Made by a program: the position numbers and the translations under genes
The notes under the pieces: generated by a model
Told to the model about the DNA's origin: nothing
The model's database searches: none
The model's input: only the letters and a program-made list of their open reading frames with translations
DNA from: an uncultured Prevotellaceae bacterium
GTDB lineage: Bacteria; Bacteroidota; Bacteroidia; Bacteroidales; Bacteroidaceae
Assembly (NCBI GenBank): GCA_902776475.1
Contig: CACYQD010000028.1
Coordinates: 1-38,543 of the forward strand
Length of the DNA stretch: 38,543 bases
Direction of reading: 5' to 3'
In this document: positions 25,675 through 34,375 of the stretch, piece after piece
How positions within the stretch are numbered: the stretch's first letter is position 1
How the letters are laid out: every line of letters begins with the position of its first letter

Positions 25675-28600
25675 ATAAAAGCCATTCGACATATCATCAG
25701 CACACTGGTATGGTTTCTCATCGGAATCATAGTCTTGCTGCTCATCCTGTTGCATGTCCCTGCCGTACAACAGTATATGGGACATCAGACCGCCTCTGCC
25801 CTCAGCAAGAAACTGGGGACCCAAGTGGAGTTGGGCAAGGTGGACATCGGACTGCTCAACCGTGTGATCATCGATGATTTCGAACTTTATGACCAGCAGG
25901 ACAAGAAGATGCTCAGTGCGACGAGGCTGTCAGCCAAGGTCGACATCCCGTCGCTGTTGAAAGGAAAAGTCTCTGTCTCATCAGCCCAGTTGTTTGGCAT
26001 GAAGGCCAACCTGTACCGCGAGACCGCCGAAGCGCCCTTCAACTTCCAGTTTGTCATCGACTCCCTTTCCTCCAAGGAACAGAAAGAGAAGAAGCCCCTT
26101 GACCTCAACATCAACTCGCTGATCATCCGCAACGGAGCCGTCAACTATGACCAGCTTGACGCCCCTGTCAGTCCGGGACGTCTGTCACCCCAGCACCTTC
26201 ATCTGACCGGACTTACCGGGCACCTGATGCTCTACCAACTCACGGACAAGCTCATCGACCTGAAGGTGAAGAAACTCGCCTTCAAGGAATCCTCAGGATT
26301 AGACCTCCGCAAACTTTCCCTTAACCTCAAGGGCACAACGCAATCCACAAGACTGTCGGACCTGCACATCGAACTGCCCAACAGTCTTCTCGAGGCTGAC
26401 ACCCTTGAAGCCACCTATCAGATGGCAGAGGGCAAGCTGCAAAAGGAAAGTCTGCAATTCAGAGGACGCATCAACCAGATGAGCGTGCTGCCCGCAGACC
26501 TCTCTTTCCTCCAGCCCTCCCTGTCAGAGATACAAGAACGGGTAGAAATGACCAGCCAGTTCACCGGCACCCACAACAGCATCACCATCAGCAACCTGAA
26601 CCTGACATCCGCCAACAATGTCACGCTGGCCGCCAACGGTTCGGTCAGAAACCTCGACAGTGCACCGGAATGGTTCTGCCGTGTCGGCGAGTTGCATGTC
26701 AAATCGACCGCCCTGCAACGTCTCTCGCAGAATACAGGGCTCAACCTCTCCATTCCCCCGCAGGTGCTCCAGCTTGGAGACATCGAATACCGAGGCGAGC
26801 TGGGAGGCACCCGACAGGAATACGCCCTCAAAGGCACCCTCCAGACCGACCTGGGCAACACCGATCTTTCCCTTGGCCTGCAAGGACAGCATTTCAGCGG
26901 CCATGCCGACACCGATGGTCTCGACATCGGTGCCATTCTCCAAGACGACCGTCTGGGCATCATTGCCACAACCCTTGATGTGGACGGGCATCTGCCCCTG
27001 GGCCGTGAGATGTCGCTGTTAGCGAAAGGCAAGATCTCCCGGTTGGACCTGAACGGCCACACCTATCAAAACATCGACATTGACGGTTTTTACGATAAAG
27101 AGACTTTCAACGGGACTATCGGTATCGATGACCCCAACGGTCAAATCGGCATTGAAGGTCTGCTCAACCTCACTCCCGGAGCCCTCTCCGCCGACATCTC
27201 CGCCAATGCCCGTCATTTCAACCCAGAGGCGCTGGGACTGACCTCCGACTTCAAGAACCACGAGTTTGATTTCAATCTCAAAGCCAACATGTCGGGAGAG
27301 AACCTGAAAGACCTTCAAGGCATCATCGACCTCGAGGACTTCCACATGCAGTCACCTGAGAAAAACTACCAGTTGGCAAGGCTCCATATCGATGCAGACC
27401 AGCGGAGCAGTCTGAAACACATCGATGTCGACAGTGACTTCGGTCACATCAACCTTCAAGGCCGATACCAATTGGAGGACATCACCGCAGGCATTGTCCG
27501 CATCGTGAAAAGCAAGCTCCCCACCCTGCCCCTGCTCCCTCCATCAGAAAAGCGGACAACCAATGACTACTATCTCACCGCCGATATCGACAGGAGCGAC
27601 TGGCTCAGACAACTGACCGGCATTGACCTCGACATCAATGCCCCCCTGCACATCGATGGGCATGTCGATGAGTCGGCAGAGGCCATCAACCTCATCTGCC
27701 AAGCACCCAGCATCACCTACAAAGGCAGCGACTACCGTGATGTGGAAATCACGATGGACACCCGTCAGGACACCCTCTATACCAATGCCAGTGTCATCAA
27801 AATGCAGGATGAAGGCAGGCGCCTCGACCTTGCACTGGAGTCACGCGCAGCAGGCAATGAACTGGACGCCGACCTCCACTTCGACAACCATGGCGGCAAG
27901 CAAAAACTCAGGGGCATGCTCTCCGCCACCGCCGATTTCTATTCCGACAGCCATCACCGCGAGACAGCCCATGTCAAGATGAATTCCTCGCAGATTTTCC
28001 TCAACGGGACGCCCTGGGAAGTCATGCCCTCCGAACTCCAACTGTCCAAAGGCAACATCGTCATCGACAAGTTCATGATCCGAAACGGCGACCAGCATGT
28101 CAGGGTTGTCGGCTCGCTCACCGACTCCCCCAACGACACCATCCACGTGGACCTCAACCAGCTCGATGCAGAATTCCTGTCCAACATCCTCCATGTGAGG
28201 GGCATCGATTTCGGTGGTTATATCACCGGAAAAGCCTATCTCACGTCCGTCACCGACACCCCTGAAGCCAGCGCCGACCTTCAGATCGAAGGATTCAAAT
28301 TTGTCGATGGTTTGTTGGGTGACATGGCCATCCAAGCCAATTGGAACGCCAAAGAGAACCGCATCAACATCGATGGCCATGCTGATGATGACGGACAAGG
28401 CTTCACGGATGTCAATGGCTATGTCTCACTCTCTCCGGGAGAGATCAACCTCGACATCCAGACCGACAGGACGCCCCTCCGCTTCCTGCACCGCTTCTGC
28501 AGCAGTTTCATGCGCGACATCCAAGCCCGCGCCACCGGCCAGTTAAGGCTATTCGGTCCTTTGAGCGACATCAACCTGGAAGGCCGCGTGGTGGCCAACG

Positions 28601-30111
28601 GCGACATCAGCCTCTCTGCCCTCAACACCACCTATACGCTGCGCAATGACACGGTGACCCTTGTGCCCGACCATATCATCTTCGATACCGACTCCGTCTT
28701 CGACCGCGACGGCCATTACGCCCTGGTCAACGGCAGCGTGGATCATGAACACCTCAGCAACTTCACCTTCGACATCGGGGTGCATGCCAACAATCTCCTG
28801 TCGTATGACTTCAAGGAGTTCGGCGACGACACCTTCTGCGGCACCGTCTATGCCACCGGCGACTGCCATATCAAAGGCATCAGCGGGGAGGTCACCATCG
28901 ACGTGGAAGCCACCCCCGAGCGCAATACCGTGTTCTACTACAACGCCGCCAGTCCCGATGCGCTCAACTCGCAGGACTTCATTGTATGGAAAGACATCAC
29001 CCCTGAGGCCATCGACTACTCCGACCTGCCCTCGGCCAGCAAAGACGCCCCCACCCATCTTTTCCTTGACCAGGAAGAAAGTGAGGACGACACCGACGAC
29101 ATCGCCTCTGACCTGCGCATGAATTTCCGCATCAACGCCAATCCCGATGCCACACTGCGCCTGCTCATGGATGCGGAGAGCGGCGACTACATTGCCTTGA
29201 ACGGCAGCGGCACATTGCGTGCCTCCTACTTCAACAAAGGCGCTTTCCAGCTCTTCGGAAACTACGTTGTCGATCATGGCATCTACAAGCTGACGATACA
29301 GAACGTCATCAAAAAAGACTTCCAGTTCCAGCAAGGCGGCACCATCTCCTTCGGAGGCAACCCCTATGACGCCGCCCTTGACCTCAAGGCCCAGTATGTG
29401 GTCAACGGAGTACCCCTCTCCGACCTCAACATCGGCCGAAGCTTCAGCACCAACAACATCCGTGTCAACTGCATCATGAACATCAACGGCACGCCCAATC
29501 AGCCCACCGTAGATTTCGATATGGAGATGCCCACTGTCAACAGCGATGCCCAGCAGATGGTGCGCAGCCTCATCAACAGCGAGGAAGAGCTCAACCAGCA
29601 AGTCATCTACCTCCTGGCCATCGGCCGTTTCTACAACCAGAATGCCAGTGCCATGAACGAAGAGGGACAAAGCCAGACCAGCCTTGCCATGCAGAGCCTG
29701 CTCAGCGGCACCATCAGCCAGCAGATCAACAGTGTGCTGAGCAATGTGATCAAGAACAACAACTGGAATTTCGGAGCCAACATCTCCACCGGTGACGAGG
29801 GGTTCAACAATGCGGAGTACGAAGGTCTCCTCAGCGGGCGTCTGCTCAACAACAGGCTGCTGATCAACGGACAGTTCGGCTACCGCGACAACCCCAATGC
29901 CACCACCAGTTTCATCGGAGATTTCGACATCCGCTACCTGCTCTATCCCAACGGCAACCTCGCCGTGAAAGTCTATAACCAGACCAATGACCGCTATTTC
30001 GTCAAGAACAGCCTCAACACCCAAGGTGTGGGCCTGATCATGAAGAAAGACTTCAATGGTTGGCGTGAACTGTTTGGCATACACCGAAAGAAAAAGAAAA
30101 ACTCTAAATAA
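25675..30111 (+). CDS. tamB: TamB-like translocation and assembly module protein
   Basis: About 1478 residues. TamB/AsmA-like bridge proteins are anchored in the inner membrane, span the periplasm as a long beta-groove and act in outer-membrane protein insertion or phospholipid transport. An N-terminal membrane helix (IISTLVWFLIGIIVLLLILL) is followed by LGTQVELGKVDIGLLNRVIIDDF, typical of Bacteroidales TamB, then about 1000 residues of beta-rich repeats. The C-terminal DUF490 domain is at about 1030-1440 (RLLINGQFGYRD near its end). No ATG, GTG or TTG precedes the helix in frame; the first conventional codon is TTG 25735, which would cut the helix in half. I place the start at ATA 25675, where the reading KAIRHIIST resembles homologues. 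Start uncertain, identity firm. Confidence 0.88.
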   Translation: MKAIRHIISTLVWFLIGIIVLLLILLHVPAVQQYMGHQTASALSKKLGTQVELGKVDIGLLNRVIIDDFELYDQQDKKMLSATRLSAKVDIPSLLKGKVSVSSAQLFGMKANLYRETAEAPFNFQFVIDSLSSKEQKEKKPLDLNINSLIIRNGAVNYDQLDAPVSPGRLSPQHLHLTGLTGHLMLYQLTDKLIDLKVKKLAFKESSGLDLRKLSLNLKGTTQSTRLSDLHIELPNSLLEADTLEATYQMAEGKLQKESLQFRGRINQMSVLPADLSFLQPSLSEIQERVEMTSQFTGTHNSITISNLNLTSANNVTLAANGSVRNLDSAPEWFCRVGELHVKSTALQRLSQNTGLNLSIPPQVLQLGDIEYRGELGGTRQEYALKGTLQTDLGNTDLSLGLQGQHFSGHADTDGLDIGAILQDDRLGIIATTLDVDGHLPLGREMSLLAKGKISRLDLNGHTYQNIDIDGFYDKETFNGTIGIDDPNGQIGIEGLLNLTPGALSADISANARHFNPEALGLTSDFKNHEFDFNLKANMSGENLKDLQGIIDLEDFHMQSPEKNYQLARLHIDADQRSSLKHIDVDSDFGHINLQGRYQLEDITAGIVRIVKSKLPTLPLLPPSEKRTTNDYYLTADIDRSDWLRQLTGIDLDINAPLHIDGHVDESAEAINLICQAPSITYKGSDYRDVEITMDTRQDTLYTNASVIKMQDEGRRLDLALESRAAGNELDADLHFDNHGGKQKLRGMLSATADFYSDSHHRETAHVKMNSSQIFLNGTPWEVMPSELQLSKGNIVIDKFMIRNGDQHVRVVGSLTDSPNDTIHVDLNQLDAEFLSNILHVRGIDFGGYITGKAYLTSVTDTPEASADLQIEGFKFVDGLLGDMAIQANWNAKENRINIDGHADDDGQGFTDVNGYVSLSPGEINLDIQTDRTPLRFLHRFCSSFMRDIQARATGQLRLFGPLSDINLEGRVVANGDISLSALNTTYTLRNDTVTLVPDHIIFDTDSVFDRDGHYALVNGSVDHEHLSNFTFDIGVHANNLLSYDFKEFGDDTFCGTVYATGDCHIKGISGEVTIDVEATPERNTVFYYNAASPDALNSQDFIVWKDITPEAIDYSDLPSASKDAPTHLFLDQEESEDDTDDIASDLRMNFRINANPDATLRLLMDAESGDYIALNGSGTLRASYFNKGAFQLFGNYVVDHGIYKLTIQNVIKKDFQFQQGGTISFGGNPYDAALDLKAQYVVNGVPLSDLNIGRSFSTNNIRVNCIMNINGTPNQPTVDFDMEMPTVNSDAQQMVRSLINSEEELNQQVIYLLAIGRFYNQNASAMNEEGQSQTSLAMQSLLSGTISQQINSVLSNVIKNNNWNFGANISTGDEGFNNAEYEGLLSGRLLNNRLLINGQFGYRDNPNATTSFIGDFDIRYLLYPNGNLAVKVYNQTNDRYFVKNSLNTQGVGLIMKKDFNGWRELFGIHRKKKKNSK

Positions 30112-30112
30112 T

Positions 30113-31858
30113 ATGATGATGAGAAACATAATCGCCGCACTCCTGTGTGCAACCCTACTGATTCCTATGACAGCAAGTGCAAAGAAAAAGACAGTCACCA
30201 TCAAAGTGATTGAGACCAGTGATGTACATGGATGTTTCTTCCCGGATGACTTCATCAACCGCAAGCCCCTCAAGGGAACGCTTGCGCGAGTCATGACCTA
30301 TGTGGAAGAACTCCGGAAGACACACGGCAAGAACGTCATCCTCGTTGACAACGGTGACATCCTGCAGGGGCAACCCACCTGTTACTATTACAACTATATC
30401 AAGACCGACCTCCCCAATGTGGCTGCAGAAGTGATCAACTACATGGGATATGACGCCGAGACCTTCGGCAATCATGATGTGGAAACCGGTCATGCCGTCT
30501 ATGACAAATGGATCCGTGAGGTGAAATGTCCGATGCTCGGTGCCAACATCATCGACACCAAGACCGGCAAGCCCTATGTCCGTCCCTACACCATCCTGGA
30601 GCGCGACGGCGTACGCATCGCCATACTCGGCATGCTCACTCCCGCCATCCCCAACTGGCTCAACGAGGAGGTCTGGAGCGGACTCCGTTTTAAAGAGATG
30701 GTGAGCTGCGCCCGATACTGGGTCAAGTACCTGCAGGAGAACGAGCACCCCGACGTGGTCATCGGTTTGTTTCACTCCGGCAAAGATGGCGGTATCGTAA
30801 CCGAGAGCTATGAGGAAGACGCCTCCGACAGGGTGGCCCGCGAAGTGCCCGGTTTCGACCTAATCCTGTACGGTCATGACCACACTGTCCACAATGACGT
30901 GGTCACCAATGTGGCAGGCCAGAAAGTCGTATGCCTTGACCCCTCCTGCAATGCCCTGAATGTGGCTTCCGCCACCATAGAGATTGAAAAAGGCCGCAAG
31001 GGCAAGATTCTCTCCAAGCGAGTCTCCGGTGAGATCGTCAGTGTCGAAGACCTGCCCATCCATCAGCCCTATGTGGAACATTTCCAGGCATCCATCGACA
31101 GCGTCAAGAGTTTTGTAGACCGCCGCATCGGGGAGTTTGAGAGTGCCATCTACACCCGTGACTGCTATTTCGGCAGCGCGGCCTTCACCGATTTCATCCA
31201 CGACCTTCAGCTAAGCATCACAGGCGCCGACATCTCTTTCAACGCCCCGTTGTCATTCAACACGAGCATCAAGGCCGGCCCCGTCTATATGAGCGACATG
31301 TTCAACCTCTACCGTTTCGAGAACCTCCTCTATGTAGTCCGGATGACTGGAGAGGAAGTCCGCAAGCACCTGGAGATGAGTTACGACCAATGGGTGAACA
31401 CCATGACTTCGCCCGACGACCACATTATGCTGCTCAGCGACGAGGACCGCGATGACAAACAGCGGTATATGTTCAAGAACCTCGCCTTCAACTTCGACAG
31501 CGCCGCCGGCATCGACTACGAGGTGGATGTCACCAAACCCGACGGAGAGAAAGTCAGAATCCTGCGCATGAGCAACGGAGAACCCTTCGATGAGCACAAA
31601 TGGTATAACGTGGCCATGAACAGTTATAGAGGCAACGGCGGCGGAGAACTGCTCACCAAGGGTGCCGGCATTTCTCACGAGGAACTCAAGCACCGGATCA
31701 TCTATCAAAGCGACAAGGACCAGCGCTACTATCTGATGAAGGAAATCGAGAAGGCCGGCCGCATGAATCCACAGGCCCACAACAACTGGCGGTTTGTTCC
31801 CGATGAATGGGCCAAGCCCGCCCTGGAGCGCGACAGGAAACTGTTGTTCGGCAAATAG
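30113..31858 (+). CDS. 5'-nucleotidase / 2',3'-cyclic nucleotide phosphodiesterase family
   Basis: A 581-residue exported metallophosphoesterase of the UshA/CpdB family. The start at 30113 (three ATG in a row) is one base after the tamB stop and begins a signal peptide (MRNIIAALLCATLLIPMTASA); an earlier in-frame start would lie inside tamB. Metal ligands are seen in ETSDVHG (D37, H39), VDNGD (D82), FGNHD (N120, H121), FHSG and YGHDH. The C-terminal domain (about 330-540) binds the nucleotide, with RMTGEEVRKHLEMS and NSYRGNGGGELL segments. It probably releases nucleosides from extracellular nucleotides in the periplasm. Position right after tamB suggests co-transcription. Confidence 0.9.
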   Translation: MMMRNIIAALLCATLLIPMTASAKKKTVTIKVIETSDVHGCFFPDDFINRKPLKGTLARVMTYVEELRKTHGKNVILVDNGDILQGQPTCYYYNYIKTDLPNVAAEVINYMGYDAETFGNHDVETGHAVYDKWIREVKCPMLGANIIDTKTGKPYVRPYTILERDGVRIAILGMLTPAIPNWLNEEVWSGLRFKEMVSCARYWVKYLQENEHPDVVIGLFHSGKDGGIVTESYEEDASDRVAREVPGFDLILYGHDHTVHNDVVTNVAGQKVVCLDPSCNALNVASATIEIEKGRKGKILSKRVSGEIVSVEDLPIHQPYVEHFQASIDSVKSFVDRRIGEFESAIYTRDCYFGSAAFTDFIHDLQLSITGADISFNAPLSFNTSIKAGPVYMSDMFNLYRFENLLYVVRMTGEEVRKHLEMSYDQWVNTMTSPDDHIMLLSDEDRDDKQRYMFKNLAFNFDSAAGIDYEVDVTKPDGEKVRILRMSNGEPFDEHKWYNVAMNSYRGNGGGELLTKGAGISHEELKHRIIYQSDKDQRYYLMKEIEKAGRMNPQAHNNWRFVPDEWAKPALERDRKLLFGK

Positions 31859-31895
31859 GCCGTAAGGCAAACCCTTTAAGCATGAGACGAGAGAA

Positions 31896-32690
31896 ATGAA
31901 CGACAACAAGAAATACTGGTTTGTCTTCTGCAAGACGGATCTGTTGTTGGAACGGCAACCCGACGGCAGCTGGAGTGTGCCTTATCAGGAGACGCCTCCT
32001 GTGGCCATGAAGCCCTGGACCACCATCCACCACGTCACCACTCTTTCGGGAGAGGTGGTGGAGACCTATTCCGTAGATCTTCCTCCCACCGAGGACGAGA
32101 CCCATCGGATGTGCGGTCTGCGGGCATCCTACAACGATCTCCAGGAAGAGTTGTATATCGCAGCAGGCAAATGTGCGGAAATCCTCTATTGGGACAGTAC
32201 CACCAAATTCTGCGGGGTATGCGGCGGACCGATGCGGCTCCACACCGACATCTCCAAGCGATGCACCTGCTGCGGAAAAGAAGTCTGGCCTCAACTGGCC
32301 ACCGCCGTCATCTGCCTGGTCAGCCGAGGCGATGAGGTGCTTCTGGTGCATGCCCGCAATTTCAAGCGCGACTTCTTCGGACTGGTAGCCGGTTTCGTGG
32401 AAACCGGTGAGACACTAGAGGAAGCGGTGGAGCGCGAGGTGATGGAGGAGACCGGCATCCGCATCCGCAACATCCGCTATTTCGCCAGCCAGCCATGGCC
32501 CTACCCCTGCGGACTGATGGTCGGTTTCTTCGCCGACTACGAGAGCGGCGACATCCACCTGCAGCGTTCAGAGCTGTCGAAGGGAGGTTGGTACCGCTAT
32601 GACGCCCTGCCTCCCATTCCTGAGAAGTTGTCCATCGCCCGCCGGTTGATAGACCACTGGATAGACATGAAAAATCATCACGAACCCTAA
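31896..32690 (+). CDS. nudC: NAD+ diphosphatase / NAD-cap hydrolase NudC
   Basis: A 264-residue Nudix hydrolase that splits NADH or NAD+ into NMN and AMP and, in other bacteria, removes NAD caps from RNA. The zinc ribbon has C106, C109, C123 and C126. The Nudix box G-x5-E-x7-REVMEETGI is complete at 166-188. The NudC-specific SQPWPYP motif is at 198-204 and distinguishes it from other Nudix enzymes. No signal peptide, so cytoplasmic. It starts 37 bases after the 5'-nucleotidase stop. Confidence 0.95.
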   Translation: MNDNKKYWFVFCKTDLLLERQPDGSWSVPYQETPPVAMKPWTTIHHVTTLSGEVVETYSVDLPPTEDETHRMCGLRASYNDLQEELYIAAGKCAEILYWDSTTKFCGVCGGPMRLHTDISKRCTCCGKEVWPQLATAVICLVSRGDEVLLVHARNFKRDFFGLVAGFVETGETLEEAVEREVMEETGIRIRNIRYFASQPWPYPCGLMVGFFADYESGDIHLQRSELSKGGWYRYDALPPIPEKLSIARRLIDHWIDMKNHHEP

Positions 32691-32701
32691 TACATTTACA
32701 C

Positions 32702-33376
32702 ATGAGCACCATTAATCGAATTCAAATCCTTTTCCTGACACTCCTTTTTCCCCTTCTTTGTCTGGGACAAGAAATGAAATCGTCGGGAACGTCCGCAGAA
32801 ACAATTGTCCCCGAAGGGTGGACATACGCCGAGGCCACCGGGGATCTCAACAAAGATGGTATCGCAGACCTGGCCATCGTCGTCCGGTCTGATCTCCAAG
32901 AACTGTATGTCACCGATGACGATGGAGAAAAATACAACCAGAATCCCACATCCCTGTATCTCTACAAAGGCGGTCCTGACGGTCAGTTCCAACTTTGGAA
33001 GATCTATAAGGAATCCATACCCTTCTCCGACTCCAACAACATGTACATCGACTATGAAGTCAGCATCTCTGATAAAGGAGCATTGACGATTGGCACCAGC
33101 ATTTCCTTCAGTGCGGGTTCATGGGGCAATTACAATGACTCCTATGTTTTCCGCTACCAACAGGGAGAATTCTGCCTGATTGGTGAGGAGCACGATGAGT
33201 TGGCCAGAAACACCGGCAAGGTAACTCATACCAGCATCAACTACCTGACCCACAAGAAATGGGTCAGTCATTCCAATGCCTTTGAGGAAGACAGCGTTGA
33301 GAAAAAAGTCTGGAAAAAAATACCCAACGCCCCACTGCGCATACTCGGCAAAGACATCAAGATGCTTGGAGAATAA
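32702..33376 (+). CDS. exported protein with a calcium-loop motif, unknown function
   Basis: A 224-residue protein with a signal peptide at about 1-22 (IQILFLTLLFPLLCLG). Residues 46-60 read TGDLNKDGIADLAIV, a single FG-GAP/VCBS-like calcium loop (DxNxDGxxD) as in integrin-like propellers, but only one copy is seen, so a full propeller is unlikely. The remainder is mixed beta with SAGSWGNYNDSYVFRY and a lysine-rich C-terminus. It starts 12 bases after nudC and is followed by another exported protein. No function can be given. Confidence 0.6.
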   Translation: MSTINRIQILFLTLLFPLLCLGQEMKSSGTSAETIVPEGWTYAEATGDLNKDGIADLAIVVRSDLQELYVTDDDGEKYNQNPTSLYLYKGGPDGQFQLWKIYKESIPFSDSNNMYIDYEVSISDKGALTIGTSISFSAGSWGNYNDSYVFRYQQGEFCLIGEEHDELARNTGKVTHTSINYLTHKKWVSHSNAFEEDSVEKKVWKKIPNAPLRILGKDIKMLGE

Positions 33377-33405
33377 TCGCATAACCCAATCCAATACCAA
33401 TTACC

Positions 33406-34290
33406 ATGAATCAAAGAAAAGCCTTTATCTTTCTGGTGAGCATCGGACTCTTCATGCTGACTTCCTGTACGGCAAAAGAAAAAGAGAATACAACAGAAAA
33501 AGAGACATCGGAAGCAACGCACGTATCTCAGGATCGGCAAATGGACCGTGCCGGTGACAACAAACTGGAGGATGATGTGCTGTTCACCCTCTATGAAAGA
33601 CTGTATCCCGTATTAAGAAACGGCCTGGTCATCATCAATTCAGAAACTTTCGGCGACGATTACTATGAGGGAGATTGGAAGTCCTGCCAAGGAATATCCT
33701 TCACGGTGAAGAACAACACGCCATACGACATTCCAGGCGAGGCCTATTTCATCCTGTACAAGGAAGGCTACTGGGGCGGAGGGAAGATGGGGACGGAAAT
33801 CATCCCTGGAGCAGACATCAAACGTGGGGAGACCATTACCTTGAAGACCAAGGAATTGGCTTCCTCTGTGGAAAGTGAGACCAGTCAGTTGCTGAAAATC
33901 AAGGAATTGTCTTACGATGACTTCAAGAGATTGTTTCATCTTTCCAAGGCAGAAGCCGAGTCTATCGCCAAGACACTACCCAAGCAGGTGGTTGGCAAAG
34001 AGCCATTGTCCATCTGCGTGGAAGGTCTGATGGGCGGCTGCGCCACCCGTCTTTGTATAGACGGCAAGCAAGGGCATATGCTATACAACTCTGGCGGAAA
34101 GGATTATGAGCTCAACCAACAACGTGACGTTGTGCTCGTCAATTATGATGCTAACACGAATCAATTAGTACTCCGTGTCGAGAACAGAGGAACCCCGACA
34201 GGCCAACTAATCGGCAAGTTGAAAAACGGAGTTTATACCGGGAAGTTCAAGAATGTCAACGGCAAGAGTTCGCCGTTCTCCTTCGAATGA
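33406..34290 (+). CDS. lipoprotein of unknown function
   Basis: A 294-residue lipoprotein: hydrophobic signal and lipobox LTSC with Cys at residue 21, followed by a charged linker rich in Lys, Glu and Thr (22-50). The middle (about 75-150) is beta-rich (ISFTVKNNTPYDIPGEAYFILYKEGYWGG), resembling an immunoglobulin-like fold; a helical stretch is at about 155-195. The C-terminal part has beta strands and ends in SSPFSFE. No catalytic motif. It starts 30 bases after the preceding exported protein and the pair may be one unit. A terminator follows. Confidence 0.6.
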   Translation: MNQRKAFIFLVSIGLFMLTSCTAKEKENTTEKETSEATHVSQDRQMDRAGDNKLEDDVLFTLYERLYPVLRNGLVIINSETFGDDYYEGDWKSCQGISFTVKNNTPYDIPGEAYFILYKEGYWGGGKMGTEIIPGADIKRGETITLKTKELASSVESETSQLLKIKELSYDDFKRLFHLSKAEAESIAKTLPKQVVGKEPLSICVEGLMGGCATRLCIDGKQGHMLYNSGGKDYELNQQRDVVLVNYDANTNQLVLRVENRGTPTGQLIGKLKNGVYTGKFKNVNGKSSPFSFE

Positions 34291-34321
34291 CACAGGCTTC
34301 TATAGCCTGCCACAATATGAT

Positions 34322-34353
34322 AATCCCCTGCAAGTTTGACCCTGCAGGGGATT
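34322..34353. terminator. terminator between convergent genes
   Basis: An 11-bp perfect stem, AATCCCCTGCA (34322-34332) with TGCAGGGGATT (34343-34353), followed by TTC and a short T-rich run. A smaller hairpin CAGGCT/AGCCTG lies just before (34293-34309). It separates the lipoprotein gene (ends 34290) from the minus-strand pectate lyase gene (ends 34376). Confidence 0.75.
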
Positions 34354-34375
34354 TTCATGAGCAAGCGGTTTTACG

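Noticed and set aside
30056-30112. Earlier start of the nucleotidase inside tamB.
   Set aside because: It would put 19 charged residues before the signal peptide; three ATG codons at 30113 are a better start.
28549-30294. A 581-codon open frame on the minus strand opposite tamB.
   Set aside because: It mirrors the tamB reading frame, has a composition of Val, Gly and Asp typical of antisense shadows, and tamB has clear homologue-like features.
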